Below are positions 26,528 through 35,528 of a stretch of 64,000 nt of DNA, piece by piece (the stretch's first letter is position 1; every line of letters begins with the position of its first letter). The DNA lies in contig JAKQPD010000159.1 in NCBI GenBank assembly GCA_029564935.1, positions 1 through 64,000 of the forward strand. The letters are read 5' to 3'. Source of the stretch: Bacteroidota bacterium. Lineage in GTDB: Bacteria > Bacteroidota > Bacteroidia > Bacteroidales > VadinHA17. Both the position numbers and the translations under genes were made by a program. Under the pieces are notes generated by a model. The model did not search any database. It was not told the origin of the DNA and saw only the letters and a list, made by a program, of their open reading frames with translations.

Positions 26528-27010
26528 TCATATGGCAGGGATATGATCATTCAGAGATTTGATAAGTTTGTTCCTCTGTTCTTTGCTTAGGGCACTGATG
26601 TGTACAGGTGGGTATTTCGCTACGTTCTGACCTACCTTCTGGTAAAGAATAAGGCTCTTATCGAGTCCGAAAAGCCTTGATTCGGTTTTATATCCGGCAA
26701 AAGCAGTTTTATAAATCTTGATTGAATTCTTTTTCCCTCCTCCGATACCTGCATTGAAATATTTAATTACAATGTTTTCATCATCATCCGAATATGAAAT
26801 GAACTGATGGTTCAGCATAATGGGGATGAAAAAAATGATAAGATAAATTGCAATAAGAATAATTGTCCAGGCGGTTTCACTCAGGCCAAGGACCGGAAAT
26901 TTTATACGTCCGATAAGGTAGGTAACCGCCAGGTAGGCAAGTATCAGGACAGTTGCAATAAATAATCTGATCCTGATACTGATTATCTGTTTAGTGTTAT
27001 CGAAGGTCAT
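26528..27010 (-). CDS. Two-helix membrane protein, PH-like C-terminus
   Basis: 160 residues. Two membrane helices (~13-34 and ~46-66) are followed by a ~90-residue soluble domain with alternating hydrophobic strands (NIVIKYFNAGIGGGKKNSIK, SLILYQKVGQNVAKYPPVHI) and a terminal amphipathic helix. This resembles small bacterial PH-domain membrane proteins, but no firm family is recognised. It lies 11 bases behind tadA and is probably co-transcribed with it. Confidence 0.72.
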   Translation of the reverse strand: MTFDNTKQIISIRIRLFIATVLILAYLAVTYLIGRIKFPVLGLSETAWTIILIAIYLIIFFIPIMLNHQFISYSDDDENIVIKYFNAGIGGGKKNSIKIYKTAFAGYKTESRLFGLDKSLILYQKVGQNVAKYPPVHISALSKEQRNKLIKSLNDHIPAI

Positions 27011-27021
27011 ATAAGAATTTT

Positions 27022-27471
27022 TTATAAACTTAATCTTTTTTTCTTAAAGAACCTTACCATAATTTCACTGCATTCGGTTTCGAGTATTCCTTTTAATACG
27101 ACGGTTCTTGGGTGGAGCAGACCCCCTAAAACTCCTGTATAACCTTTTTTCGGATCGGATGCACCGTAAACCAGTCCTGCAGCCTGGCTCCATCCGATTG
27201 CCCCTGCACACATTGCACATGGTTCAACTGTCACATAAATAATACAATCTGTCAGGTATTTTCCTCCCAGCCAGTTTGTGGCAGCAGTGATTGCCTGCAT
27301 TTCCGCATGGGCGGTCGGATCTTTTAATGTCTCATTAAGATTATGTGCCCTGGCAATAATAGTATCCCTGCATACGATTACTGCGCCTACAGGCACCTCC
27401 TGCCTGTTAAATGCTTTTTCTGCTTCTTCCAGGGCAGCTTTCATGTATTTCTCGTGTCTTGCTGTCTGCAT
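27022..27471 (-). CDS. tadA: tRNA-specific adenosine deaminase
   Basis: 149 residues. TadA converts A34 to inosine in the tRNA-Arg(ACG) anticodon. The cytidine-deaminase fold zinc site is complete: HAEMQAI (His and catalytic Glu) and EPCAMCAGAIGWSQ (two Cys). VPVGAVIV and the substrate loop DPTAHAE fit TadA rather than other deaminases. Length is usual. Confidence 0.94.
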   Translation of the reverse strand: MQTARHEKYMKAALEEAEKAFNRQEVPVGAVIVCRDTIIARAHNLNETLKDPTAHAEMQAITAATNWLGGKYLTDCIIYVTVEPCAMCAGAIGWSQAAGLVYGASDPKKGYTGVLGGLLHPRTVVLKGILETECSEIMVRFFKKKRLSL

Positions 27472-27542
27472 ATAAAGTTATTGCACACTTTAAATGTATG
27501 AAGAAATAGAGAGACCCGGACTGCTTACAGTCATAATATTTT

Positions 27543-27550
27543 TATTTTTG
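27543..27550 (+). promoter_or_regulatory. -7 promoter box of aspS
   Basis: TATTTTTG fits TAnnTTTG and lies 20 bases before the aspS ATG at 27571. Confidence 0.55.
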
Positions 27551-27570
27551 TGGATCATAAAAAGAAGAAA

Positions 27571-29328
27571 ATGTACAGGACACATACATGCGGGGAACTT
27601 AATTTAAATGATGCCGGTAAAGACGTCATATTATGCGGATGGATCCAGAAATCAAGAGATCTCGGGGGTATGACATTTACTGATCTTCGCGACCGATACG
27701 GGATAACTCAGCTTGTTTTCAATATGGAAACCGATGCTTCTCTCTGTGAGAAGGCAAGAAAGACCGGGCGTGAGTTTGTGATACAGGCAAAAGGCAGGGT
27801 TAAGGAACGGAGCAATAAAAACCCGAAAATACCCACAGGAGACATCGAGATTGAAGTGTCAGAAATCAACATTCTCAATCCAAGCGAACTGCCGCCGTTC
27901 ACAATTGAAGAGGAGACAGATGGAGGTGACGAACTGAGAATGAAATACCGTTATCTTGACCTGAGAAGAGCCCCGGTAAAAAACAATTTAATACTGCGTC
28001 ACAGGATGGCTCAGGAAGTACGTAAATATTTGGATTCGAAAGAATTTATTGAAGTTGAGACTCCTTTTCTGATCAAATCGACACCTGAAGGGGCCAGGGA
28101 TTTTATTGTACCGAGCAGAATGCAGCCGGGTACTTTCTATGCCCTGCCACAATCACCGCAGACCCTCAAACAGCTTCTTATGGTCGCAGGATTTGACAGA
28201 TACTTTCAGATTGTCAGATGTTTCAGGGATGAGGATCTCCGGGCTGACCGTCAGCCCGAGTTTTCACAGATCGACTGCGAAATGTCATTCATGACAAGGG
28301 ATGAAATACTTGATACTTTTGAAGGACTGATAAAGTACCTTTTCAATAAAATAAAAAATATCAGTTTCACTGAACCGTTCAGGAGAATATCCTACGCTGA
28401 GGCTATGGAACTGTATGGTACTGATAAGCCGGATCTCCGCTTTGGAATGAAAATTTATGATCTTACTGAAGTAGTTAAAGGTCATGGTTTTTCAGTTTTT
28501 GATACTTCTGAATTCACGGGCGCGATATGTGTCTCAGGTTGTGCTGATTATACGAGGAAACAGATTGATGAACTTACAGATTTTGTAAAAAGACCTCAGA
28601 TCGGGGCTAAAGGACTTATTTATCTGAGATATGGTAATGATGGCACTCTGAGATCATCGGTTGACAAGTTTTATTCCCGGGAAGATCTTGAAATCTGGGC
28701 TGAAAAGACGGGGGCCGGCCAGGGGGACCTTATACTGGTAATTTCCGGGGAGAGAATAAAAACCCTCTCAGCATTATCAGAGCTCAGACTGGAGATGGGG
28801 AACAGGCTTGGGCTGAGAAAAAGAGACAATTACATGCCACTCTGGGTTGTTGATTTTCCTTTGCTTGAGTGGAATGAGGAAGAAAAACGATTTTTTGCAA
28901 TGCACCATCCTTTCACATCGCCAAAACCGGAAGATATTCCTCTGATGGAAACTGATCCGGGAAAAGTACGTGCAAATGCATATGACCTGGTTATTAACGG
29001 GGTGGAGATCGGCGGAGGATCTGTCAGGATACATGATTCTTCACTTCAGAAACTGATGTTCAAAGCTTTGGGATTCACTGACGAGGAGGCAGTGGAGCAG
29101 TTCGGATTTCTTATGAATGCTTTCAGATACGGGGCTCCCCCGCATGGAGGAATAGCATTTGGTTTCGACAGGCTGGTGGCTATGTTCGGAGGCCAGGATT
29201 CAATCCGTGACTTTATTGCATTCCCAAAAAATAATGCAGGAAGGGATGTAATGCTTGATACACCGGCACCGGTTTCAGAAAAACAGCTTCATGAACTGAT
29301 GATCGACTTCAGGAAGAAAAAGGAATGA
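27571..29328 (+). CDS. aspS: Aspartyl-tRNA synthetase
   Basis: 585 residues from [16 protein letters not shown] (ATG at 27571; the GTG at 27550 overlaps the promoter box). Class II synthetase charging tRNA-Asp: OB-fold anticodon domain 1-110, catalytic core with motif 2 [20 protein letters not shown] and motif 3 [15 protein letters not shown], and the GAD insertion domain of bacterial AspRS between. Length and order match the bacterial type. The 3' end is 2 bases from a convergent TonB-plug gene. Confidence 0.96.
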   Translation: MYRTHTCGELNLNDAGKDVILCGWIQKSRDLGGMTFTDLRDRYGITQLVFNMETDASLCEKARKTGREFVIQAKGRVKERSNKNPKIPTGDIEIEVSEINILNPSELPPFTIEEETDGGDELRMKYRYLDLRRAPVKNNLILRHRMAQEVRKYLDSKEFIEVETPFLIKSTPEGARDFIVPSRMQPGTFYALPQSPQTLKQLLMVAGFDRYFQIVRCFRDEDLRADRQPEFSQIDCEMSFMTRDEILDTFEGLIKYLFNKIKNISFTEPFRRISYAEAMELYGTDKPDLRFGMKIYDLTEVVKGHGFSVFDTSEFTGAICVSGCADYTRKQIDELTDFVKRPQIGAKGLIYLRYGNDGTLRSSVDKFYSREDLEIWAEKTGAGQGDLILVISGERIKTLSALSELRLEMGNRLGLRKRDNYMPLWVVDFPLLEWNEEEKRFFAMHHPFTSPKPEDIPLMETDPGKVRANAYDLVINGVEIGGGSVRIHDSSLQKLMFKALGFTDEEAVEQFGFLMNAFRYGAPPHGGIAFGFDRLVAMFGGQDSIRDFIAFPKNNAGRDVMLDTPAPVSEKQLHELMIDFRKKKE

Positions 29329-29330
29329 TC

Positions 29331-30047
29331 TTATCTTCTTGTATTTGCTCCGATAAGCTTTATTAGGATTACCCCGTTTGCACCCCTGGAGCCATAAATT
29401 GATGCAGAAGCTCCTTTGAGGACCTGTACTGACTCAACCTGTGAAGGCGGTATATCACTTATTGAGCCTACCTCATTACCGTCGACAATAAACAGGGGAT
29501 CAGTGCTCATCATTAAAGAACCAGCTCCCTGAATGGTGATTTTCGTTCCGGATACCTGAACTCCCGGTACAGCCCCTTTAAGCATCTCATAAATATTTGT
29601 ATAGGTTGAATACCTGGAATTCCTGACATCCAGCTGGTTTACCGGGGTTGTAAGATCTTTCTTCCTTATTGACCCATACCCTATGTCAACTTTCTCTTCT
29701 TCCCGTGGGGTAGCGGTAGTGCCTGATTGTGAAGGCGCTGTTCCAGGTCTGAGAGTGATATTCAGGATTTTTTCTCCATCTATCAGCGCTTCGCCGATAC
29801 CCTTGTCAGGTGTGACAACTGAAATCAGCTCCGCATCCCTCCCGACCTTCACCCTGAAGGAACCTTTATTGTCGGTTGACTTATTTGTATATTTATTATC
29901 AATAAGAATAATGGCACCTTCAACCGGATTCTTTTCTGAATCCAGAACAACACCTGTGACGAAGAACTTTTTCGTTTCTTTCTGGGCGGATATGACCGGC
30001 CACATCATAAGTGACGCCAGGATAATAGCTAAAATTCTGTAAGGCAT
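29331..30047 (-). CDS. TonB-plug-only protein with CarboxypepD_reg domain, copy A
   Basis: 238 residues from MPYRILAIILASLMMWPVIS, a signal peptide ending near AQ. It has a carboxypeptidase-regulatory-like beta domain (~25-105, FFVTGVVLDSEKNPVEGAII) and then a TonB-receptor plug-like domain (~145-235) ending in SVQVLKGASASIYGSRGANG + VILIKL. In SusC-type receptors this plug is followed by a ~700-residue barrel; here the protein stops at the end of the plug. Probably periplasmic or outer-membrane associated. A paralogue is directly upstream with a 4-base gap. The role is unknown. Confidence 0.85.
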   Translation of the reverse strand: MPYRILAIILASLMMWPVISAQKETKKFFVTGVVLDSEKNPVEGAIILIDNKYTNKSTDNKGSFRVKVGRDAELISVVTPDKGIGEALIDGEKILNITLRPGTAPSQSGTTATPREEEKVDIGYGSIRKKDLTTPVNQLDVRNSRYSTYTNIYEMLKGAVPGVQVSGTKITIQGAGSLMMSTDPLFIVDGNEVGSISDIPPSQVESVQVLKGASASIYGSRGANGVILIKLIGANTRR

Positions 30048-30051
30048 GTTT

Positions 30052-30723
30052 TTATTTTTTTTGGTTGTTTTTATCTGCTGAACTCTGAAGATCAATTACT
30101 ATTACTCCGTTAGCTCCGTCATTTCCGTAAATATTCGCAGCCGAACCTTTGAGGAGCTTAATAGATTTAACCTCCAGGGGATTAATATTGTCAATACTGT
30201 TAACCCTTACACCATTGACCACAAAGAGTGGTTGTGAGCTTCCGAAAAAGGAGTTTGGACCCTGAACCATTATACTTCTGCCCGAAACAACAACTCCTGT
30301 CACTTCATGTCTTATCATCTGGTAAATGTCCGTATAGGTATTCATCTTTTTTGAAGCGCCGGGACTGAGATCTACGGTTCCGGTTTTTCCGGTATTGCCT
30401 GCCTGACCTTTTGATGCCGACTTGTCAAGCTTCAGAGTAAGGTCAGAGCGGCCGTTTATTTCGGTTTCGCCATATCCCAGTGTTTCGGAGAATGCCGAAA
30501 TAACTTTAATATCAGAAGGAACCCTGATTTTGAACCTGCCCTGGTAACCTGTAAAATTCCCTGTGCTTTCGCCATCGGCGAATATCTCAGCCTGAGCGGC
30601 AGGATTGTTGTTTTCATCAAGAACCGTACCTGTTATGATAATTTTCTTTCCGCCCTTCTGAGCATATGGGGTGCTGAAGGTTAAAAATGACAGGAGTATT
30701 AAAACTGATATGCGCAAATACAT
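30052..30723 (-). CDS. TonB-plug-only protein with CarboxypepD_reg domain, copy B
   Basis: 223 residues with signal peptide MYLRISVLILLSFLTFSTPYAQ, the regulatory-like domain (IIITGTVLDENNNPAAQAEI) and a plug-like domain ending in SIKLLKGSAANIYGNDGANG + VIVIDL. Same architecture as the next gene, no barrel and no stop-interrupted barrel remnant downstream. The tandem pair argues for a stable family, not a one-off truncation. Confidence 0.85.
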   Translation of the reverse strand: MYLRISVLILLSFLTFSTPYAQKGGKKIIITGTVLDENNNPAAQAEIFADGESTGNFTGYQGRFKIRVPSDIKVISAFSETLGYGETEINGRSDLTLKLDKSASKGQAGNTGKTGTVDLSPGASKKMNTYTDIYQMIRHEVTGVVVSGRSIMVQGPNSFFGSSQPLFVVNGVRVNSIDNINPLEVKSIKLLKGSAANIYGNDGANGVIVIDLQSSADKNNQKK

Positions 30724-30789
30724 TCTTGAGGTTGTAATATTTGGTACTGCAAGTTAAACTGAAACAAATTCATATCCAATAAATATCTT

Positions 30790-32112
30790 TTAAATGATCC
30801 GTCCCTTCAATGTTGCCGAAGTACAATCTTCAATCAGGACATTAACATAATCACCCTTCTTTTTACCTGAGCCGGGGAATACAACAACCTTGTTCTGAGA
30901 TGTCCTTCCGGTCAGAGAATCAGCAGATCTCTTCGAAAAACCTTCTGTAAGTACCTCAAAAACTTTGCCAATATCATGTCTTTTGGATTTTTTTGACAAG
31001 GAATTCTGAAGGGAGATTATTTCATTGAGTCTTCTTAGTTTTATCTCTTCAGGAACATCATCCTTCAGCCTTCTTGCTGCCCTGGTCCCCGGCCTCTCAC
31101 TGTACCTGAACATATATGCAAAATCGAATTCAGCCCATTTCATCAGTGAGAGAGTCTCTTCATGATCCTCCTCCGTCTCGGTACAGAATCCTGTAATAAT
31201 ATCGGTGGATATGGAACAATCAGGAATTATGTTCCTGATCGCACTGATCCGTGAAAAATAATCCTCCCGTGTATAGCCGCGGTTCATAAGTTGCAGTATC
31301 CGGCTGCTCCCGCTTTGAACAGGAAGGTGAATATGTCTGCAGATGTTTTCATTGCGGGCTATGGTTCTTAATAACTCTTGAGAAATATCCTTGGGGTGTG
31401 ATGTAGTAAACCGTACCCTCAGTAATCTGTCTGTCATAGCAACCTTTTCAATAAGGTGATGAAATTCAGTCACCTGATTTCCGGATATGTACTTATAGGA
31501 GTCTACATTCTGTCCCAGAAGTGTTATTTCCCTGAATCCCCTGCGGACAAGGTCACCTGCTTCCTTCAGGATTGAATCGGGATCACGGCTTCTTTCCGCA
31601 CCTCTTACATAAGGGACCACACAGTAGGAACACATGTTGTTACAGCCCCTCATTATGGGAATGAAGGCGCTGATACCACCGTTTTCGTCGTAAGCCGGCG
31701 AAATATCGGAATATGTTTCACAACGGGACAGAGTTATATTTACGGCTTTACGTCCGTTTTCGGCTTCCTTTGCAAGAGCAGGCAGGTCCCTGTATGCATC
31801 CGGCCCGGCAATAATATCTATTATCAGTTCCTTTTCAAGAAGTTCTTCCTTCAATCTTTCAGCCATACATCCGGTAAGTCCTACGATAATTTTCCTGTTT
31901 TTCCTTTTCAGACTTCTTATCTCCTTCAGCCTGTTCCAAATCTTCTGTTCTGCATTTTCGCGGATTGAACAGGTATTTATCAGAATGATCCCTGCCCGGG
32001 TAATATCCTGAACCTGGCTGTATCCGTGTTCTGCCATTACAGATGCAATAACCTCACTGTCAGCTATATTCATCTGACAGCCATAAGTCTCTATATACAG
32101 GTTTTTGTTCAT
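30790..32112 (-). CDS. miaB: tRNA-2-methylthio-N6-dimethylallyladenosine synthase
   Basis: 440 residues from MNKNLYIETYGCQMNIADSE (ATG at 32112). MiaB adds a methylthio group to i6A37 of tRNAs. The N-terminal auxiliary cluster Cys lie in YGCQMN, INTCSIRENAE and LTGCMAERL. The radical-SAM triad is in RGCNNMCSYCVVPYVRG; the C-terminal TRAM domain (FEVLTEGFSKRSADSLTGRT) binds tRNA. Complete. Just beyond its start lies a minisatellite block. Confidence 0.95.
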   Translation of the reverse strand: MNKNLYIETYGCQMNIADSEVIASVMAEHGYSQVQDITRAGIILINTCSIRENAEQKIWNRLKEIRSLKRKNRKIIVGLTGCMAERLKEELLEKELIIDIIAGPDAYRDLPALAKEAENGRKAVNITLSRCETYSDISPAYDENGGISAFIPIMRGCNNMCSYCVVPYVRGAERSRDPDSILKEAGDLVRRGFREITLLGQNVDSYKYISGNQVTEFHHLIEKVAMTDRLLRVRFTTSHPKDISQELLRTIARNENICRHIHLPVQSGSSRILQLMNRGYTREDYFSRISAIRNIIPDCSISTDIITGFCTETEEDHEETLSLMKWAEFDFAYMFRYSERPGTRAARRLKDDVPEEIKLRRLNEIISLQNSLSKKSKRHDIGKVFEVLTEGFSKRSADSLTGRTSQNKVVVFPGSGKKKGDYVNVLIEDCTSATLKGRII

Positions 32113-32143
32113 TTTAAAAGTATTACTGCCACCCCCACTTTTG

Positions 32144-32290
32144 GCGCAGAGCACAGAGCACAGGGCTCAGGGCACAGAGCACAGGGCTCAGGGCACAGAG
32201 CACAGGGCGCAGAGCAAGAACTCACCGCCTGCCTCACGCCTCACGCCTCACGCCTCACGCCTCACGCCGGACGCCTCACGCCGGACGCCG
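32144..32290. repeat. Two adjacent minisatellites
   Basis: Bases 32144-32215 consist of degenerate CACAGGGCTCAGGG / CACAGAG units. Bases 32231-32288 are a GCCTCAC heptamer array (GCCTCACGCCTCACGCC and GCCGGAC variants). Both are far more GC-rich than the surroundings and separate the divergent miaB and yebC genes. Confidence 0.9.
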
Positions 32291-32348
32291 ATTTAAATAT
32301 TTCGGCTTACAAAAGTACATAACGTGAATGATGTATTAAAGAAATATT

Positions 32349-32356
32349 TAATTTTG
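32349..32356 (+). promoter_or_regulatory. -7 promoter box of yebC
   Basis: TAATTTTG fits TAnnTTTG, 27 bases before the yebC ATG (32384). Confidence 0.5.
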
Positions 32357-32383
32357 CAATCTCAAACCTTTAAAACATATTGT

Positions 32384-33130
32384 ATGTCAGGTCACAATAA
32401 ATGGTCTACGATCAAGAGAAAGAAGGGGGCTGCTGATGCCAGACGGGGAAAGATCTTCACGAAGATTATCAAGGAGATAATTATTGCGGCAAGGGAAGGC
32501 GGAGGTGATCCTGATTCCAATTCCAGGCTCAGGCTGGCAATTCAGAATGCCAAAGGCGCCAATATGCCGAAAGATAACATTGAAAGGGCAATTAAAAAGG
32601 CTGTCGGTTCCGAATCGGTCAGTTATCTTGAAACCTCATTTGAAGGCTATGCACCTCACGGGATAGCTGTTTTTGTTGAGGCTCTGACAGATAATAACAA
32701 CAGAACTGTTGCATCCGTCAGATCGGCATTCAATAAGTATGGAGGTAATCTTGGCACAAACGGTTCACTAAGTTATGTATTCGACCGGAAAGGAATATTT
32801 ACAATTACAAGGGAGGATGATCTGAATCTTGACGACCTGGAACTGGCAATGATAGATGCAGGAGCCGAAGATTTCGAGGTCGATGATGATACGGTTACAA
32901 TAACCTGTCCCAAGGAAGATTTCGGAAGTGTTAGCAGGAAACTTGGAGAAATGGGTATAGAACCTGAAGAATCAAGGTTGAAGAGGATACCAAATGATAC
33001 AAAAAAGCTGGATGTTGAATCAGCGAAAAAAGTATTGAAGTTCATTGAAGCCCTTGAGGACGACGATGATATACAGAATGTATACCATAATCTGGAGATG
33101 ACAGACGAACTGGCTGAGGCGCTGGAATAG
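32384..33130 (+). CDS. yebC: YebC/PmpR-family protein
   Basis: 248 residues from MSGHNKWSTIKRKKGAADAR, the invariant family start, so the ATG at 32384 is used, not 32324. Also seen are ANMPKDNIERAIKKA and YEGYAPHG-type wording (FEGYAPHGIAVFVEALTDNN). Members act as transcription regulators or as ribosome-associated factors easing proline stalls. Three-domain length is normal. The next gene follows after 11 bases. Confidence 0.95.
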   Translation: MSGHNKWSTIKRKKGAADARRGKIFTKIIKEIIIAAREGGGDPDSNSRLRLAIQNAKGANMPKDNIERAIKKAVGSESVSYLETSFEGYAPHGIAVFVEALTDNNNRTVASVRSAFNKYGGNLGTNGSLSYVFDRKGIFTITREDDLNLDDLELAMIDAGAEDFEVDDDTVTITCPKEDFGSVSRKLGEMGIEPEESRLKRIPNDTKKLDVESAKKVLKFIEALEDDDDIQNVYHNLEMTDELAEALE

Positions 33131-33141
33131 ATTATAAAAGG

Positions 33142-33624
33142 ATGATAAGAAATGCTTTAACGATATTGATTTTGCTGTTTATCACAGCAGGTGTTTGCAG
33201 GTCTCAGGAATTTATGAGAACTGCTGATCTTTTGAAACGGCAGGATGAGAAGAACTGCGGAGCCCTTACAATCTCACAGGACCTGGGGATAGATTCCCTT
33301 ATCAGCCGGTCGATCCTTGCAAACGGGCGACTCAGAACCATGGAAGGTACAAGGGGTATCCAGGGCTTCAGGATACAGATATATTACAGTTCAGTAAGAA
33401 ATGCACGTGAAGAATCTGCGCGGGCAAGAGCAGAATTCATAAATAAATTCCCCGGGATAATTTCCTATGCTCAATACCAGGAGCCCGGTTATTTCATGAT
33501 AAGGGCAGGGGATTACAGAACCAAAACCGAGCTTTACAAGGACCTGATGGCTATCCGGCGGGAGTTCCCTAATGCGTATCCTGTTCCGGCTGTAATTAAT
33601 TACCCGGGAGTGACCCGGAATTAA
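33142..33624 (+). CDS. Secreted SPOR-domain protein
   Basis: 160 residues with signal peptide MIRNALTILILLFITAGVCR and a C-terminal SPOR-like domain (~75-150: GFRIQIYYSSVRNAREESAR, GYFMIRAGDYRTKTEL, REFPNAYPV). SPOR domains bind denuded glycan strands of peptidoglycan, often at the septum. No other domain; the N-terminal linker is short. It lies between yebC and purF, close enough for one transcript. Confidence 0.82.
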   Translation: MIRNALTILILLFITAGVCRSQEFMRTADLLKRQDEKNCGALTISQDLGIDSLISRSILANGRLRTMEGTRGIQGFRIQIYYSSVRNAREESARARAEFINKFPGIISYAQYQEPGYFMIRAGDYRTKTELYKDLMAIRREFPNAYPVPAVINYPGVTRN

Positions 33625-33626
33625 TC

Positions 33627-35528
33627 ATGAGTGATAATATTAAACATGAATGCGGCATTGCACTGTTGAGACTACGCAAGCCGTTAGGCTACTATTTTGG
33701 TAAATACGGAACCTGGAGTTACGGGCTGAGGAAGATGTACCTGATGATGGAAAAACAGCATAACAGGGGTCAGGACGGCGCCGGAATTGCAGGCATCAAA
33801 CTTAATGTCGCTCCGGGAAACCAGTATATATTCAGACAAAGATCAAACAAGTCAGATCCCATCAAGGAAATATTCGGGATAATATATGACGGGATTGAAA
33901 AATCCCTTCATCAGGATATTAAAACGGCACCTGATGCGGATCTGATAAAGGAGAAAGTTCCATTTATCTGTGATATTTACCTCGGGCATCTGAGGTACGG
34001 AACATATGGCAACTACAAGATAGACTATGTCCATCCCGTGAGCCGTGAGAATAACTGGAGGTCAAGAAACCTCGTGATGGCAGGTAATTTTAATCTGACA
34101 AATGTAAGCGAGGTTTTCAATAACCTCGTCGATCTGGGTCAGAATCCCGTGGATTTTTCCGATACAGTTACAATACTGGAGAACGTTGGACATCGCCTTG
34201 ATGAGGAGCATGACAGGCTGTTCAGGCTTTACAGGGAACAGGGATATTCCAAAAAAGAAGTTTCACTTATGGTTGAGAGGGATATCAACCTGGTGACTGT
34301 TCTGCAGAAAGCCAGCCGTAACTGGGATGGCGGATATGCAATGGCAGGAATGACCGGTCATGGTGACGCATTTGTTGTACGAGATCCAGCCGGTATAAGA
34401 CCTGCCTTTTATTACATAGATGATGAGGTAGTTGTAGTTGCTTCAGAGAGACCTGTCATCCAGACTATTTTCAATATAAGGACTGATGGTGTAAATGAAC
34501 TTCCGCCGGGACATGCACTGATAATTAAAGCTGCAGGGAATATATCTATAGAAAGGATTAAAGAAGAAACTGAACCGCGAAAATGTTCTTTTGAACGCAT
34601 ATATTTCTCGAGGGGGACGGATAAGACTATTTACCGTGAAAGAAAAAAGCTCGGGGAATTGCTTACTCATCCCGTTCTGCGGGCAGTTAATTATGATACC
34701 GACAATACTGTATTTTCATATATTCCAAATACTGCTGAAAGTGCATTTTATGGACTTATAAAGGGTGTGGAGGATTATCTGAACCAGTCAAAGATAGATG
34801 CCATATCCGGAAACGCTGCCAGCCTTACAAGGGACCAGCTTGCCGGGATAATCAATCACCGTCCCAGAGTGGAAAAGATCGCCGTCAAAGATGTAAAACT
34901 CAGGACTTTCATTACCCAGGATTCGGCACGGGATGATCTCGTGGAACATGTATATGACGTTACATACGGCGTCATAAGAAGGGGACAAGATAACCTTGTT
35001 GTGATTGACGATTCAATTGTGAGAGGCACCACTCTTAAAATGAGTATTATTAAGATCCTTGACAGGCTTGAACCGAAAAAGATAGTTGTTGTATCATCTT
35101 CCCCGCAAATACGCTATCCGGACTGTTATGGAATTGACATGGCAAGGCTTGGCGATCTTATCGCTTTCAGGGCGGCTGTAGAACTGCTGAAAGATACGGG
35201 AAGGGAGCATATTATCGGAATGATTTATGAGGATGCAAAAGCAGAAATGGAGAAGCCTGTTACCGGAATAAGGAATCTTGTCAGGGAAATTTATAAGCCT
35301 TTCTGCCCTGAAGAGATATCAAGGAAAATTGCTGCCATGCTGAAATCTGAAGAAATAAAAGCTGAAGTTGAAATAGTTTTCCAGTCCATTGAGGGACTTC
35401 ATACAGCCTGTCCGGGTCATACCGGCGACTGGTATTTTACGGGCAATTATCCTACTCCGGGAGGAAATAAGGTCGCAAACCAGTCCTTCATCAACTTTAT
35501 TGAGGGAAGAAAAGCCAGAGCTTACTGA
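33627..35528 (+). CDS. purF: Amidophosphoribosyltransferase (PurF-type)
   Basis: 633 residues; first committed step of purine synthesis (PRPP plus glutamine to phosphoribosylamine). The N-terminal glutaminase carries CGIALLR at residue 9, so an 8-residue propeptide MSDNIKHE would have to be removed to expose the nucleophile. RGQDGAG and GHLRYGTYG follow. The PRPP loop is LVVIDDSIVRGTTLK near residue 455. It is some 150 residues longer than E. coli PurF, with an extended C-terminus (SIEGLHTACPGHTGDWYFTG), a form seen in Bacteroidota. It may be a second PurF rather than the housekeeping one. Confidence 0.88.
   Translation: MSDNIKHECGIALLRLRKPLGYYFGKYGTWSYGLRKMYLMMEKQHNRGQDGAGIAGIKLNVAPGNQYIFRQRSNKSDPIKEIFGIIYDGIEKSLHQDIKTAPDADLIKEKVPFICDIYLGHLRYGTYGNYKIDYVHPVSRENNWRSRNLVMAGNFNLTNVSEVFNNLVDLGQNPVDFSDTVTILENVGHRLDEEHDRLFRLYREQGYSKKEVSLMVERDINLVTVLQKASRNWDGGYAMAGMTGHGDAFVVRDPAGIRPAFYYIDDEVVVVASERPVIQTIFNIRTDGVNELPPGHALIIKAAGNISIERIKEETEPRKCSFERIYFSRGTDKTIYRERKKLGELLTHPVLRAVNYDTDNTVFSYIPNTAESAFYGLIKGVEDYLNQSKIDAISGNAASLTRDQLAGIINHRPRVEKIAVKDVKLRTFITQDSARDDLVEHVYDVTYGVIRRGQDNLVVIDDSIVRGTTLKMSIIKILDRLEPKKIVVVSSSPQIRYPDCYGIDMARLGDLIAFRAAVELLKDTGREHIIGMIYEDAKAEMEKPVTGIRNLVREIYKPFCPEEISRKIAAMLKSEEIKAEVEIVFQSIEGLHTACPGHTGDWYFTGNYPTPGGNKVANQSFINFIEGRKARAY

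Noticed and set aside
32144..32290. CRISPR array
   Set aside because: Units are 7-20 bases without unique spacers of constant length; no cas genes nearby. Minisatellite instead.
32026..32322. Plus-strand frames over the minisatellites
   Set aside because: Low-complexity translation of tandem repeats.
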